From Rosistilla ulvae (GTDB taxonomy: Bacteria > Planctomycetota > Planctomycetia > Pirellulales > Pirellulaceae), in assembly GCF_007741475.1 (NCBI RefSeq), contig NZ_CP036261.1, forward strand, positions 3,473,798 through 3,537,797: 64,000 bases of DNA, written 5' to 3'. How positions within the stretch are numbered: the first letter of the stretch is position 1; every line of letters starts with the position of its first letter. A program made the position numbers and the translations under genes. Shown here piece by piece: positions 8,602 through 16,389 of the stretch. The notes beneath the pieces are model-generated. The model ran no database searches. It saw only the letters and a list, made by a program, of their open reading frames with translations, and was not told the origin of the DNA.

Positions 8602-9837
8602 ATGCAAACGTTTAATGTTCCCGCCATCATTTGGATCGTGCCGCTGATCCTTTGCGTCCCCGCTTGTGACAACGTCGTGGCGGTTCGCGATACGGTGCTG
8701 CACGGCGGAGCTCCGCTGGCCGAAGTTCCAGCCTCCGCGCATCCCCACGGTGCGGCGAGTCATCCAACGGCACACGCCGAAGGCTCGCACCAGGCGTCGG
8801 AACACGCCACCGAAGCGCATGCCGAAGGCGGGCATCACGTGGTGCACAAGATCGTCGTCACCAGTCCGATCGCCAAGGATGTTGTCAGCACTCAGCAATA
8901 CGTCTGCCAGATTCACTCCTGGCGTCACATCGAGGTCAAAGCGCTCGAAGGGGGCTATCTGGAGCGGATCGCGGTCAACGAAGGGCAAGCCGTGAAGCAG
9001 GGGGATCTGTTGTTCAAAATCCTGCCGACGCTCTACCAAGCGAGATTGGAATCGGATCAGGCCGAGGCTCAATTGGCTCAGATCGAGTTACAAAACACCG
9101 AACGGCTGTATCACCAGAACATCGTCGCGATGCCGGAGGTTGCGTTGGCTCGAGCCAAGTTGGCGAAGGCGCAAGCGAAAGTCAATCTCGCGTTGGCGGA
9201 GCTGGACTTTGCAAACGTCAAAGCCCCGTTCGACGGCATCGTCGACAAACAATACGAACAACTGGGCAGTCTGATCGAGGAGGGGGCGATGCTGACAACG
9301 CTGTCGGATAACAGCGTGATGTGGGCCTACTTCAACGTCCCCGAAGCGAGATACCTCGCCTACCAAGCCGATTCGAACAAAGACGATGTCAAAGTCGAAC
9401 TGCTTCTCGCCGACGGCAACAAGTTTTCGCAGGTCGGCCGCATCGGAGCGATCGAAGCCGACTTCAACAACGAAACCGGCAACATCGCCTTCCGCGGCGA
9501 CTTCCCCAACCCCAGCCATCTGTTGCGGCACGGTCAGACCGGCACGGTACTGCTGAGCCGCGTGGTCAACGGAGCTGTCGTGATTCCTCAGCGTGCGACC
9601 TACGAAATCCTCGCCAAGAAATATGCGTTTGTTGTGGATGACGACAACGTGGTTCACCAACGCGAGATCACGATCCAGAGCGAACAAGACGACATCTTCT
9701 TGATCAAAGAGGGGCTTTCGGCGACCGACAAGATCGTGCTCGAAGGGATCCGCCAAGTCCGCGACGGCGATCGCGTGGAATACGAATTCCAAGACCCCGA
9801 AGATGTCCTTCGGAATCTGAAACACCACGCCGAATAA
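8602..9837 (+). CDS. RND efflux membrane fusion protein (periplasmic adaptor), His-rich lipoprotein
   Basis: A 411-aa AcrA/MexA-type adaptor linking the inner membrane pump to the outer membrane factor. The chosen ATG at 8602 gives a signal with a lipobox-like end (LCVPAC). After it comes an unusually His-rich segment (about residues 47-82, motifs such as HPHGAASHPTAHAEGSH). The biotinyl-lipoyl halves are seen in SWRHIEVKALEGGYLERIAV and VKAPFDGIVDK, separated by a short alpha-hairpin (AQLAQIELQNTERLYHQNI). The beta-barrel and membrane-proximal domains follow (SVMWAYFNVPEARY; VVIPQRATYEI). The pump gene follows in the same direction. The His-rich tail might bind metal, but the pump looks like the drug (HAE1) class. 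Confidence 0.9.
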   Translation: MQTFNVPAIIWIVPLILCVPACDNVVAVRDTVLHGGAPLAEVPASAHPHGAASHPTAHAEGSHQASEHATEAHAEGGHHVVHKIVVTSPIAKDVVSTQQYVCQIHSWRHIEVKALEGGYLERIAVNEGQAVKQGDLLFKILPTLYQARLESDQAEAQLAQIELQNTERLYHQNIVAMPEVALARAKLAKAQAKVNLALAELDFANVKAPFDGIVDKQYEQLGSLIEEGAMLTTLSDNSVMWAYFNVPEARYLAYQADSNKDDVKVELLLADGNKFSQVGRIGAIEADFNNETGNIAFRGDFPNPSHLLRHGQTGTVLLSRVVNGAVVIPQRATYEILAKKYAFVVDDDNVVHQREITIQSEQDDIFLIKEGLSATDKIVLEGIRQVRDGDRVEYEFQDPEDVLRNLKHHAE

Positions 9838-9971
9838 CGGCCGCCACCTCGCGCCGTTCATCCCCGTTTAAACATCCAACGCGGTTCGCCAACGCACAGC
9901 ATCGCGTTGTGCTGAACCCAGGCCCCTCGCGATCGGCTTCGCTGGATCGCCGGAAAAGAAAACCTCCGATT

Positions 9972-12900
9972 ATGTTCGCGAAAATTTTGCATCGGCCAGC
10001 CTTGGCCATCGTCGTCTCGCTGCTGATCTTGCTGATGGGCGGACTGGCGATCGTCACGTTGCCGATCTCACAATTCCCCTCGGTCGCGCCGCCGAGCGTC
10101 CGCGTTTCGGTCTCCTATCCTGGAGCGAGTGCCAAGATCCTGATCGATTCGACGATGGTGATTCTCGAACAGGCGATCAACGGTGTTCCCAACATGCGAT
10201 ACATGCTGGGAGATGCGACGAGTGCCGGCGAGGGAACGATCCAAGTCATCTTTGAACCGGGGACCGATCCGAACGTGGCGGTGATGAACGTCAACAATCG
10301 GGTCCAGATGGTCAAGAACAACCTGCCCCCGATCGTGGAGCGGGAAGGGATCATCGTGATGCAGAACATGACCAGCATGTTGATGTATGTGAATGTCTTC
10401 AGCAAAGATCCAAACGTCGACCAAAACTTTCTCTACAACTACGCCACCGTCAACGTACTCAACGAGATCAAACGGATTCCCGGCATCGGCAGCGCGACGA
10501 TTCTTGGCAACCGCGCCTACGCCATGCGAGTCGAATTGGATCTCGACCGGATGCGTGCTTATAAGGTCGACGCGGAAGACGTCATGGAAGCGCTCGCCGA
10601 TCAGAGTTTGATCGGATCGCCGGGGAGGCTGGGACAAGCGACGGGGCAAACTTCACAAACGCTAGAGTATGTGTTGACCTGGATCGGGCGTTACGACACA
10701 CCGGAACAGTACGGAGACATTATTCTCAAAGCCAATTCCGCAGGAGAGATCCTGCGGATCAAGGATGTGGCAAAAGTCTCGCTCGGATCCTCCTTCTACG
10801 ACCTCTATTCGGATATCGACGGCTTGCCATCCGCTGCGATCGTGCTCAAGCAAACCCCGGGCTCCAACGCGGCGGAGGTGATCGAGAAGGTGAAGGAGAA
10901 GGTGGAAGAGATCAAGCAGGAATCGTTCCCGCCGGGGATGGACTATGCCGTCACTTACGACGTCTCCAACTTTCTCGACGCATCGATCGAAAAGGTACTG
11001 CACACGCTGTTCGAAGCGTTCATCCTCGTTTCGCTTGTCGTCTTCCTGTTCCTCGGCGATGTCCGCAGCACGTTGATTCCCACGCTGGCCGTTCCGGTAT
11101 CGTTGATCGGTACGTTCTTTTTCATGCTGATGTTTGGCATGTCGATCAACCTGATCACGCTTTTTGCGTTGGTCCTTGCGATCGGCGTGGTGGTCGACGA
11201 TGCGATCGTGGTCGTTGAAGCGGTACACGAAAAGATGCACACCAAACACCTCGGCCCCTATCAAGCGACGCAGGAGGTGATGCATGAGATCAGCGGAGCG
11301 ATCATCGCGATCACGTTGGTGATGACCGCGGTCTTCATCCCGGTGACTTTCATGACCGGACCGGTTGGCGTCTTCTATCGCCAGTTTGCGTTGACGATGG
11401 CGATGTCGATCGTGATCTCCGGTGTCGTCGCGCTGACGCTCACCCCCGTGCTGTGCGCGATGATCCTGAAACCACACGCCGATCACGAACAACAACGTGG
11501 GCTGATCGGACTGATCAATCGTGGCCTATCAAAAGTCGCAGGATGCTACGCCTTTCTCATCCGCGGTTTTCTCTGCACGCTACTTGGCCTGTGCGTTGGG
11601 ACGGGGCTGTACGCGCTGCTTCACAATCACTTCGTCCACGAACTGATCTCCGAGCAGATCGAACTGACGCCGATTCGCACCTGGATCCTCGTTGGCGGCG
11701 TCGCCTTGTTATCGATCTTTTCGTTCCGTGCGATGTTTTCGGGAAGCGACGGCAGCGAGAAGAAGCGGGGACCGTTGGGGATCTTTTTGCATCTGTTCGA
11801 CCGTGGCGTGGAACATGTGACGGGTGGCTATGCCGCGATCCTGCGGCGGATCATCCCGCGTCGGATCTTGACGATGGGCGTCGTGGGCGGATTTGTCTAT
11901 GGGATTCTCACCGTGACGCAGGTCTTGCCGACTGGATTTATTCCGCTGGAGGACCAGGGGATGATCTATGGCATCGTGCAGACGCCCCCCGGTTCGACGC
12001 TCGAATACACCAACGCCAAATGTCATGAGCTACAGAAAATATGCAACCAGATGGACGAGATCACTTCCGTCTCTTCAATCGCCGGTTACGAGGTGCTGAC
12101 CGAAGGGCGGGGCTCCAACGCGGGAACCTGTATTATCAACTTAAACCCTTGGGCCGATCGCGAACTCACGTCCCGGCAAGTGATCGAGGAACTGGAGAAA
12201 AGAGGAGCGGACATCGCCAACGTGAAGCTTGAGTTTTTTGAGCCTCCCGCCGTACCAGGTTTTGGTGCCGCCGGCGGTTTCTCGGTAAACCTGCTCGATA
12301 AGACAAACAGCGGCGATTACCAGACGCTTGGCGAAGAGACGGACAAGTTCATGGAAGCGTTGGGGAAACGCAAGGAACTCAAAGGTCTATTCACCTTCTT
12401 CGCCTCCAATTACCCGCAGTACGAGATCGTCATCGACAACGACGTGGCGATGCAGAAGGGTGTTTCGATTCGCGATGCGATGGACAATCTATCGATCGTC
12501 GTCGGCAGCACATGGGAACAGGGGTTTGTCCGCTTCGGCCAGTTCTACAAAGTCTATGTGCAAGCGGCGCCGGAGTTCCGCAGATATCCCGAAGACCTCG
12601 ACAACATGTTCGTGAAAAACGATCGCGATGAGATGGTCCCCTATTCCGCGTTCATGAAGATCAAGAAGAAGCAGGGGCTGAACGAGATCAGCCGCTACAA
12701 CTTATATCCAACCGCTCCGATTCAAGGTGCACCGGCGGAGGGTTACAGCAGTGGTGAAGCGATCGCGGCGATCAAAGAGGTTGCCGCCGAAACGCTCCCC
12801 AAAGGCTTTGGCATCGACTGGCAGGGGCTTGCTTACGACGAAGCCAACGCGGGGAACACGGCGGTCTATATCTTTTTGATCGTCGTCGTCTTCGTCTATA

Positions 12901-13433
12901 TGGTTCTCGTCGGGCAATACGAAAGTTTTCTTCTGCCGCTGGCCGTGATCACGTCGTTGCCGGTCGGCATCTTCGGCGCTTTCGCATTGCTGAAGGCGAT
13001 GGGATTGTCCAACGATGTCTACTGCCAAATCGGTCTGGTGATGTTAGTCGGCCTGTTGGGAAAGAATGCGATTCTAATCATCGAATTTGCGGTCCAACGC
13101 CGCCACGATGGACTTTCGATTGCCGAGGCGGGTATCGAGGGTGGACGCTTGCGTTTCCGCCCGATCTTGATGACCTCATTTGCATTCATCGTCGGCATGG
13201 TTCCGTTGGTCCGCGCCAGCGGTGCCGGAGCGATCGGAAACCGCACGATCGGTACGACAGCCGCCGGTGGAATGCTGATGGGGACGCTGGCCGGCGTGCT
13301 GGTGATACCAGGACTCTATTACATCTTTGCCAAGCTGGCTGATGGCAAAAAATTGTTGAAAGACGAATCGGATCAGCCGCTGAGTGAGCGGATTGAACAC
13401 GGTTCGCTGAACCATCCGGAGCCCAATGCCTAG
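9972..13433 (+). CDS. RND efflux pump, HAE1/AcrB-like inner membrane transporter with extra membrane insertion
   Basis: A 1153-aa proton-driven multidrug exporter. ATG at 9972 gives the standard start MFAKILHRPALAIVVSLLIL. Proton-relay residues are present: the Asp pair in TM4 (GVVVDDAIVVVEAV) and the Lys in TM10 (LVGLLGKNAILIIEFAV). It is about 100 residues longer than AcrB. The excess lies between TM6 and TM7, near residues 515-610. There the amphipathic segment occurs twice (GLINRGLSKVAGCYAFLIRG and LFDRGVEHVTGGYAAILRR) with two extra hydrophobic stretches between (LCTLLGLCVGTGLYALL; WILVGGVALLSIFSF). It forms an operon with the adaptor and probably the downstream outer membrane factor. 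Confidence 0.93.
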   Translation: MFAKILHRPALAIVVSLLILLMGGLAIVTLPISQFPSVAPPSVRVSVSYPGASAKILIDSTMVILEQAINGVPNMRYMLGDATSAGEGTIQVIFEPGTDPNVAVMNVNNRVQMVKNNLPPIVEREGIIVMQNMTSMLMYVNVFSKDPNVDQNFLYNYATVNVLNEIKRIPGIGSATILGNRAYAMRVELDLDRMRAYKVDAEDVMEALADQSLIGSPGRLGQATGQTSQTLEYVLTWIGRYDTPEQYGDIILKANSAGEILRIKDVAKVSLGSSFYDLYSDIDGLPSAAIVLKQTPGSNAAEVIEKVKEKVEEIKQESFPPGMDYAVTYDVSNFLDASIEKVLHTLFEAFILVSLVVFLFLGDVRSTLIPTLAVPVSLIGTFFFMLMFGMSINLITLFALVLAIGVVVDDAIVVVEAVHEKMHTKHLGPYQATQEVMHEISGAIIAITLVMTAVFIPVTFMTGPVGVFYRQFALTMAMSIVISGVVALTLTPVLCAMILKPHADHEQQRGLIGLINRGLSKVAGCYAFLIRGFLCTLLGLCVGTGLYALLHNHFVHELISEQIELTPIRTWILVGGVALLSIFSFRAMFSGSDGSEKKRGPLGIFLHLFDRGVEHVTGGYAAILRRIIPRRILTMGVVGGFVYGILTVTQVLPTGFIPLEDQGMIYGIVQTPPGSTLEYTNAKCHELQKICNQMDEITSVSSIAGYEVLTEGRGSNAGTCIINLNPWADRELTSRQVIEELEKRGADIANVKLEFFEPPAVPGFGAAGGFSVNLLDKTNSGDYQTLGEETDKFMEALGKRKELKGLFTFFASNYPQYEIVIDNDVAMQKGVSIRDAMDNLSIVVGSTWEQGFVRFGQFYKVYVQAAPEFRRYPEDLDNMFVKNDRDEMVPYSAFMKIKKKQGLNEISRYNLYPTAPIQGAPAEGYSSGEAIAAIKEVAAETLPKGFGIDWQGLAYDEANAGNTAVYIFLIVVVFVYMVLVGQYESFLLPLAVITSLPVGIFGAFALLKAMGLSNDVYCQIGLVMLVGLLGKNAILIIEFAVQRRHDGLSIAEAGIEGGRLRFRPILMTSFAFIVGMVPLVRASGAGAIGNRTIGTTAAGGMLMGTLAGVLVIPGLYYIFAKLADGKKLLKDESDQPLSERIEHGSLNHPEPNA

Positions 13434-13865
13434 GTCGACGTAATGGGATAGACGACGAGGACGCTGCGGAAACGCAAGCCGGCGCGGACTAGGTAATAGC
13501 CGTGTGGAACGTATCAAATTAGCGCCGCCATGGACGCAGGTCCCCGGCCGGCGGTGGCGGCTGCGCCGACGAATCGAACAACTTGAGGAAATACCGATGG
13601 TACTTTGTGCCGTTTTTCCGGCTCGCATGCCTTCCCCTTGCAACTGGTAAAGGTGGCGCCGAACGACTGTCGAAAATAGAAGTAATGCGGGTCGTTCGGA
13701 TCTGCATGATTTTGCAGACGCCGCGACCGGCGACGATTGGACAATCCGACGCGGCAAAAGTATTGCTGACGTTCGGAAGTGCGACGACTACATGTTTGAG
13801 CCACAAGGAAGTGGTTAGCAACCGGGGGCTAAAAATCCTGGATCAGGATGTCAAGGAAAAGACCG
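13434..13865. other. Gap between the RND pump and outer membrane factor genes
   Basis: About 430 bp with no supported gene. Short open frames on both strands give arginine-rich products without family resemblance. The gap is long for an operon, so the outer membrane factor may have its own promoter. A possible AAGGAA ribosome site lies just before 13866. Confidence 0.5.
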
Positions 13866-15650
13866 ATGAACCGATCTGATAAACGCTCCAAATCACGGCT
13901 CAAACAGCGTGCTCTCATCGCTGCAATTATCACTGGCGCCGTGATGGTGCAACCGGGCTGTGGGATCCCTCAGCTCCGTGGTGCAAAGCCGGGACAAGCG
14001 ATGCCCCAAACCTACACTCGCCCCGCTTCGACGAGCAGCGAAAGTGTCAACTGGGATGTCGCAACCGCGATCCCGACCGAGCCCCCAACGGTCGACGCGA
14101 CCGAAGAGTCGAAGCCCTCCGAAGGCGGCTTGATTCGGCTGGCTGGATTCCTTCGCCAAGCGACTAAAATCGAACCAGACAAGTCGGACGACAAAGATAA
14201 GACCGAGAACCAAGATGAACATGGAAAGCCTTCGGAAGATCAATCGGTAGTATCCCAAGCCGCCGACGATCCGATCAGCCTGTTCGCTCCCGCTGCGATG
14301 CCCGCGGTCGACAGTTTTGATCTCGCTAACACCGGCGAGAACTCCGGCCAATTCGACTGGCATCAGTTCTTCGACGATCCCTTCCTGGCGGGCCTGATCG
14401 ATCAAGCGCTCGTCGGCAACCAGGAACTTCGGATCCTCGCCGAAGAGATTCAGATCGCCTGCAACGAGACCTATGCCCGCAGCGGTGAATACCGTCCGTT
14501 TGTCGATGTAGGTGCCGGAGTTGGATTGGAGAAATCGGGCGAGCACACGCGTGCCGGTGCAGTCGAAGATCAACTGGAAGTCGCCCCCGGACGCGGCTTC
14601 CCCGATCCCCTGCCCGACTTCCTGGTCGGTGCCAACGTCTCTTGGCAGTTGGACATCTGGAAGAAGCTGCGGAACGCACAAAGCGCCGCGGCGATGCGGT
14701 ACCTGAGCACTCAAGAGGGACGTAACTATGTCGTTACCGGCTTGGTCGCTGAGATCGCCGAGAACTACTACGAACTGTTGGCGCTCGACAACCGCTTAAT
14801 GACGCTCCACAAGACGATCGAGATCCAGCAGAACAGTCTCAAGACCGCCGATGCGATGAAGGAAGCTGGACGTGGTACCGAGCTAGCGGTCCAACGGTTC
14901 CAAGCGGAGGTGCGAAAGAACCAGAGCGAAAAGTTGATCATCGAGCAAGAGATCGTCGAGGTCGAAAACCGCATCAACTTCCTCGTCGGTCGCTACCCGC
15001 AGCACGTTCAACGGATGTCAGTCGAATACATCGACCTGACGCTTCAATCGATCAGCGCCGGCGTCCCGGCTCAACTGTTGCAAAATCGCCCCGACATTCG
15101 CGCAGCCGAACGCGAACTGCAAGCTGCCGGCCTGGACATCAAAGTCGCCAAAGCCCGCTTCTATCCATCGTTGAATCTCAACGCCGGCGTAGGCTATCAA
15201 GCCTTCGCTGCCGGGTATCTGTTCCGTACGCCCGAATCGTTGATCTACAGTATCGGCGGCGATCTGGTCGCGCCGTTGATCAACAAGCGAGCGATCCAGG
15301 CGGCGTATCGAACTGCAAACGCCAAGCAACTGCAGGCGGTCTACAACTACCAACAAACCGTTCTGCACGCCTACACCGAAGTCATCAACCAACTGACCAA
15401 GGTATCCAACTACGGCAAGAGTATTGAGATCAAGAAGCAGCAATTGGCGTCGTTGGAAGCTTCGGTCGACAGCGCCACCAAGTTGTTCCAAAACGCTCGA
15501 GCGGAATATGTCGAAGTCCTGTTGGCTCAACGCGAGATGATGGAAGCCAAGATGCTGATCATCGACATCAAGCAGCAACAGTTGTCGGCGACGATCTCTG
15601 CCTACCAAGCACTCGGCGGCAGCGGCGGCGCACCCGCGAATTTCAATTGA
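13866..15650 (+). CDS. Outer membrane efflux factor, TolC/NodT family
   Basis: About 594 aa from ATG 13866 (AAGGAA upstream); an in-frame ATG at 13848 would add six residues. The N-terminus is basic then hydrophobic and ends at Cys in VQPGCG, an atypical lipobox. A disordered acidic linker follows (around EPDKSDDKDKTENQDEHGK, residues 98-120). The OEP domain then starts (QFDWHQFFDDPFLAGLIDQAL). The repeat motif LLQNRPDIRAAERELQAAGL and the paired coiled coils are diagnostic. It forms the outer membrane channel of the system encoded just upstream. The acidic linker makes it longer than typical NodT proteins (450-500 aa). Confidence 0.92.
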   Translation: MNRSDKRSKSRLKQRALIAAIITGAVMVQPGCGIPQLRGAKPGQAMPQTYTRPASTSSESVNWDVATAIPTEPPTVDATEESKPSEGGLIRLAGFLRQATKIEPDKSDDKDKTENQDEHGKPSEDQSVVSQAADDPISLFAPAAMPAVDSFDLANTGENSGQFDWHQFFDDPFLAGLIDQALVGNQELRILAEEIQIACNETYARSGEYRPFVDVGAGVGLEKSGEHTRAGAVEDQLEVAPGRGFPDPLPDFLVGANVSWQLDIWKKLRNAQSAAAMRYLSTQEGRNYVVTGLVAEIAENYYELLALDNRLMTLHKTIEIQQNSLKTADAMKEAGRGTELAVQRFQAEVRKNQSEKLIIEQEIVEVENRINFLVGRYPQHVQRMSVEYIDLTLQSISAGVPAQLLQNRPDIRAAERELQAAGLDIKVAKARFYPSLNLNAGVGYQAFAAGYLFRTPESLIYSIGGDLVAPLINKRAIQAAYRTANAKQLQAVYNYQQTVLHAYTEVINQLTKVSNYGKSIEIKKQQLASLEASVDSATKLFQNARAEYVEVLLAQREMMEAKMLIIDIKQQQLSATISAYQALGGSGGAPANFN

Positions 15651-15702
15651 CCCGATCGCCCATCTCGCAAAAATCGTTGGACCGCGAGCCCACCTAGCCG
15701 CG

Positions 15703-15865
15703 CGTTTAACCGCAATACCGTTCAACGAAGGAGCCTCGGACCGTGGAAAGAATTGGCGGCGGGACGTAGTGGACGAGGTTACGAGTCCCAGCGATTTGGT
15801 CTGATGCAAAAGGACTCGTAGCCTCGTCCACTACGCTTCGTTGAACGGTATTGCGTTTAACCGCA
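15703..15865. repeat. Palindromic intergenic element, family 1, copy A
   Basis: Left end CGTTTAACCGCAATACCG is mirrored by CGGTATTGCGTTTAACCG at the right end. Inside, GTAGTGGACGAGGTTACG and its near-complement (CGTAGCCTCGTCCACTAC) continue the pairing, so most of the 163 bp can fold into one hairpin. The same left half recurs at 15994 and 45681. This is a MITE- or REP-like element with no coding content. Confidence 0.75.
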
Positions 15866-15993
15866 TGGGCATCACCCCGCGCGTTTCTGAGTTGTCGTTT
15901 CGGTTGGATGCGCGGCCCGATGGGCACGCGGTTAAACGACTGCGCCCGATCGGGACGCTGTGAAACGACTTCCGGCAGCGAAACCTCGCCACT

Positions 15994-16082
15994 CGTTTAA
16001 CCGCAATACCGTTCAACGAAGGAGCCTCGGACCGTCGCAAGAATTAGCGGAGGGACGTAGTGGACGGCATTGCGTTTTACCG
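15994..16082. repeat. Palindromic intergenic element, family 1, copy B
   Basis: Begins CGTTTAACCGCAATACCG, continues GTTCAACGAAGGAGCCTCGG as in copy A, and closes with GCATTGCGTTTTACC, a diverged inverted end. It is about 89 bp, a shorter version of copy A. Confidence 0.7.
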
Positions 16083-16389
16083 AGTACGCGACGTGCCCCC
16101 ACCAAATCATTAACCGTTGGCCATATCTTTCCGCTCCATGGTAGAAGCAACGGAATCCATCAGACCTCTATCGATTGCACGGCGTTAGATCATCCACGAT
16201 TGTGAATGCGAGCAACGCAGAGGCCGAGTTCGGTTTCCAGTCGCGTCAATTGACGCGACCGAGAGGTGGGATGGGGACGAAGCGAGTTCGGTGGCATACA
16301 TGCAGACCGAGCCCGATTTTGGCGTACCCACAATCGGGGCGAGCTTGTTTCACTTGCTCGGTCTGCGTCTCTAACGTCTCGGCGACGTT

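Larger units (their letters stand above)
15651..16389. other. Repeat-rich intergenic region
   Basis: No gene is supported in these 739 bp. Besides two copies of a palindromic element (listed separately) it holds an 18-bp perfect palindrome at 16241-16258 (arms TCGCGTCAA/TTGACGCGA). It also holds an inverted pair GCAGACCGAGC (16303-16313) and GCTCGGTCTGC (16356-16366). A six-base hairpin (AACGTC/GACGTT, 16373-16389) touches the stop codon of the next gene. The flanking genes are convergent. Confidence 0.6.

Noticed and set aside
16373-16389. Hairpin touching the PVC gene stop as terminator
   Set aside because: Only six base pairs and no U-run on the minus strand.
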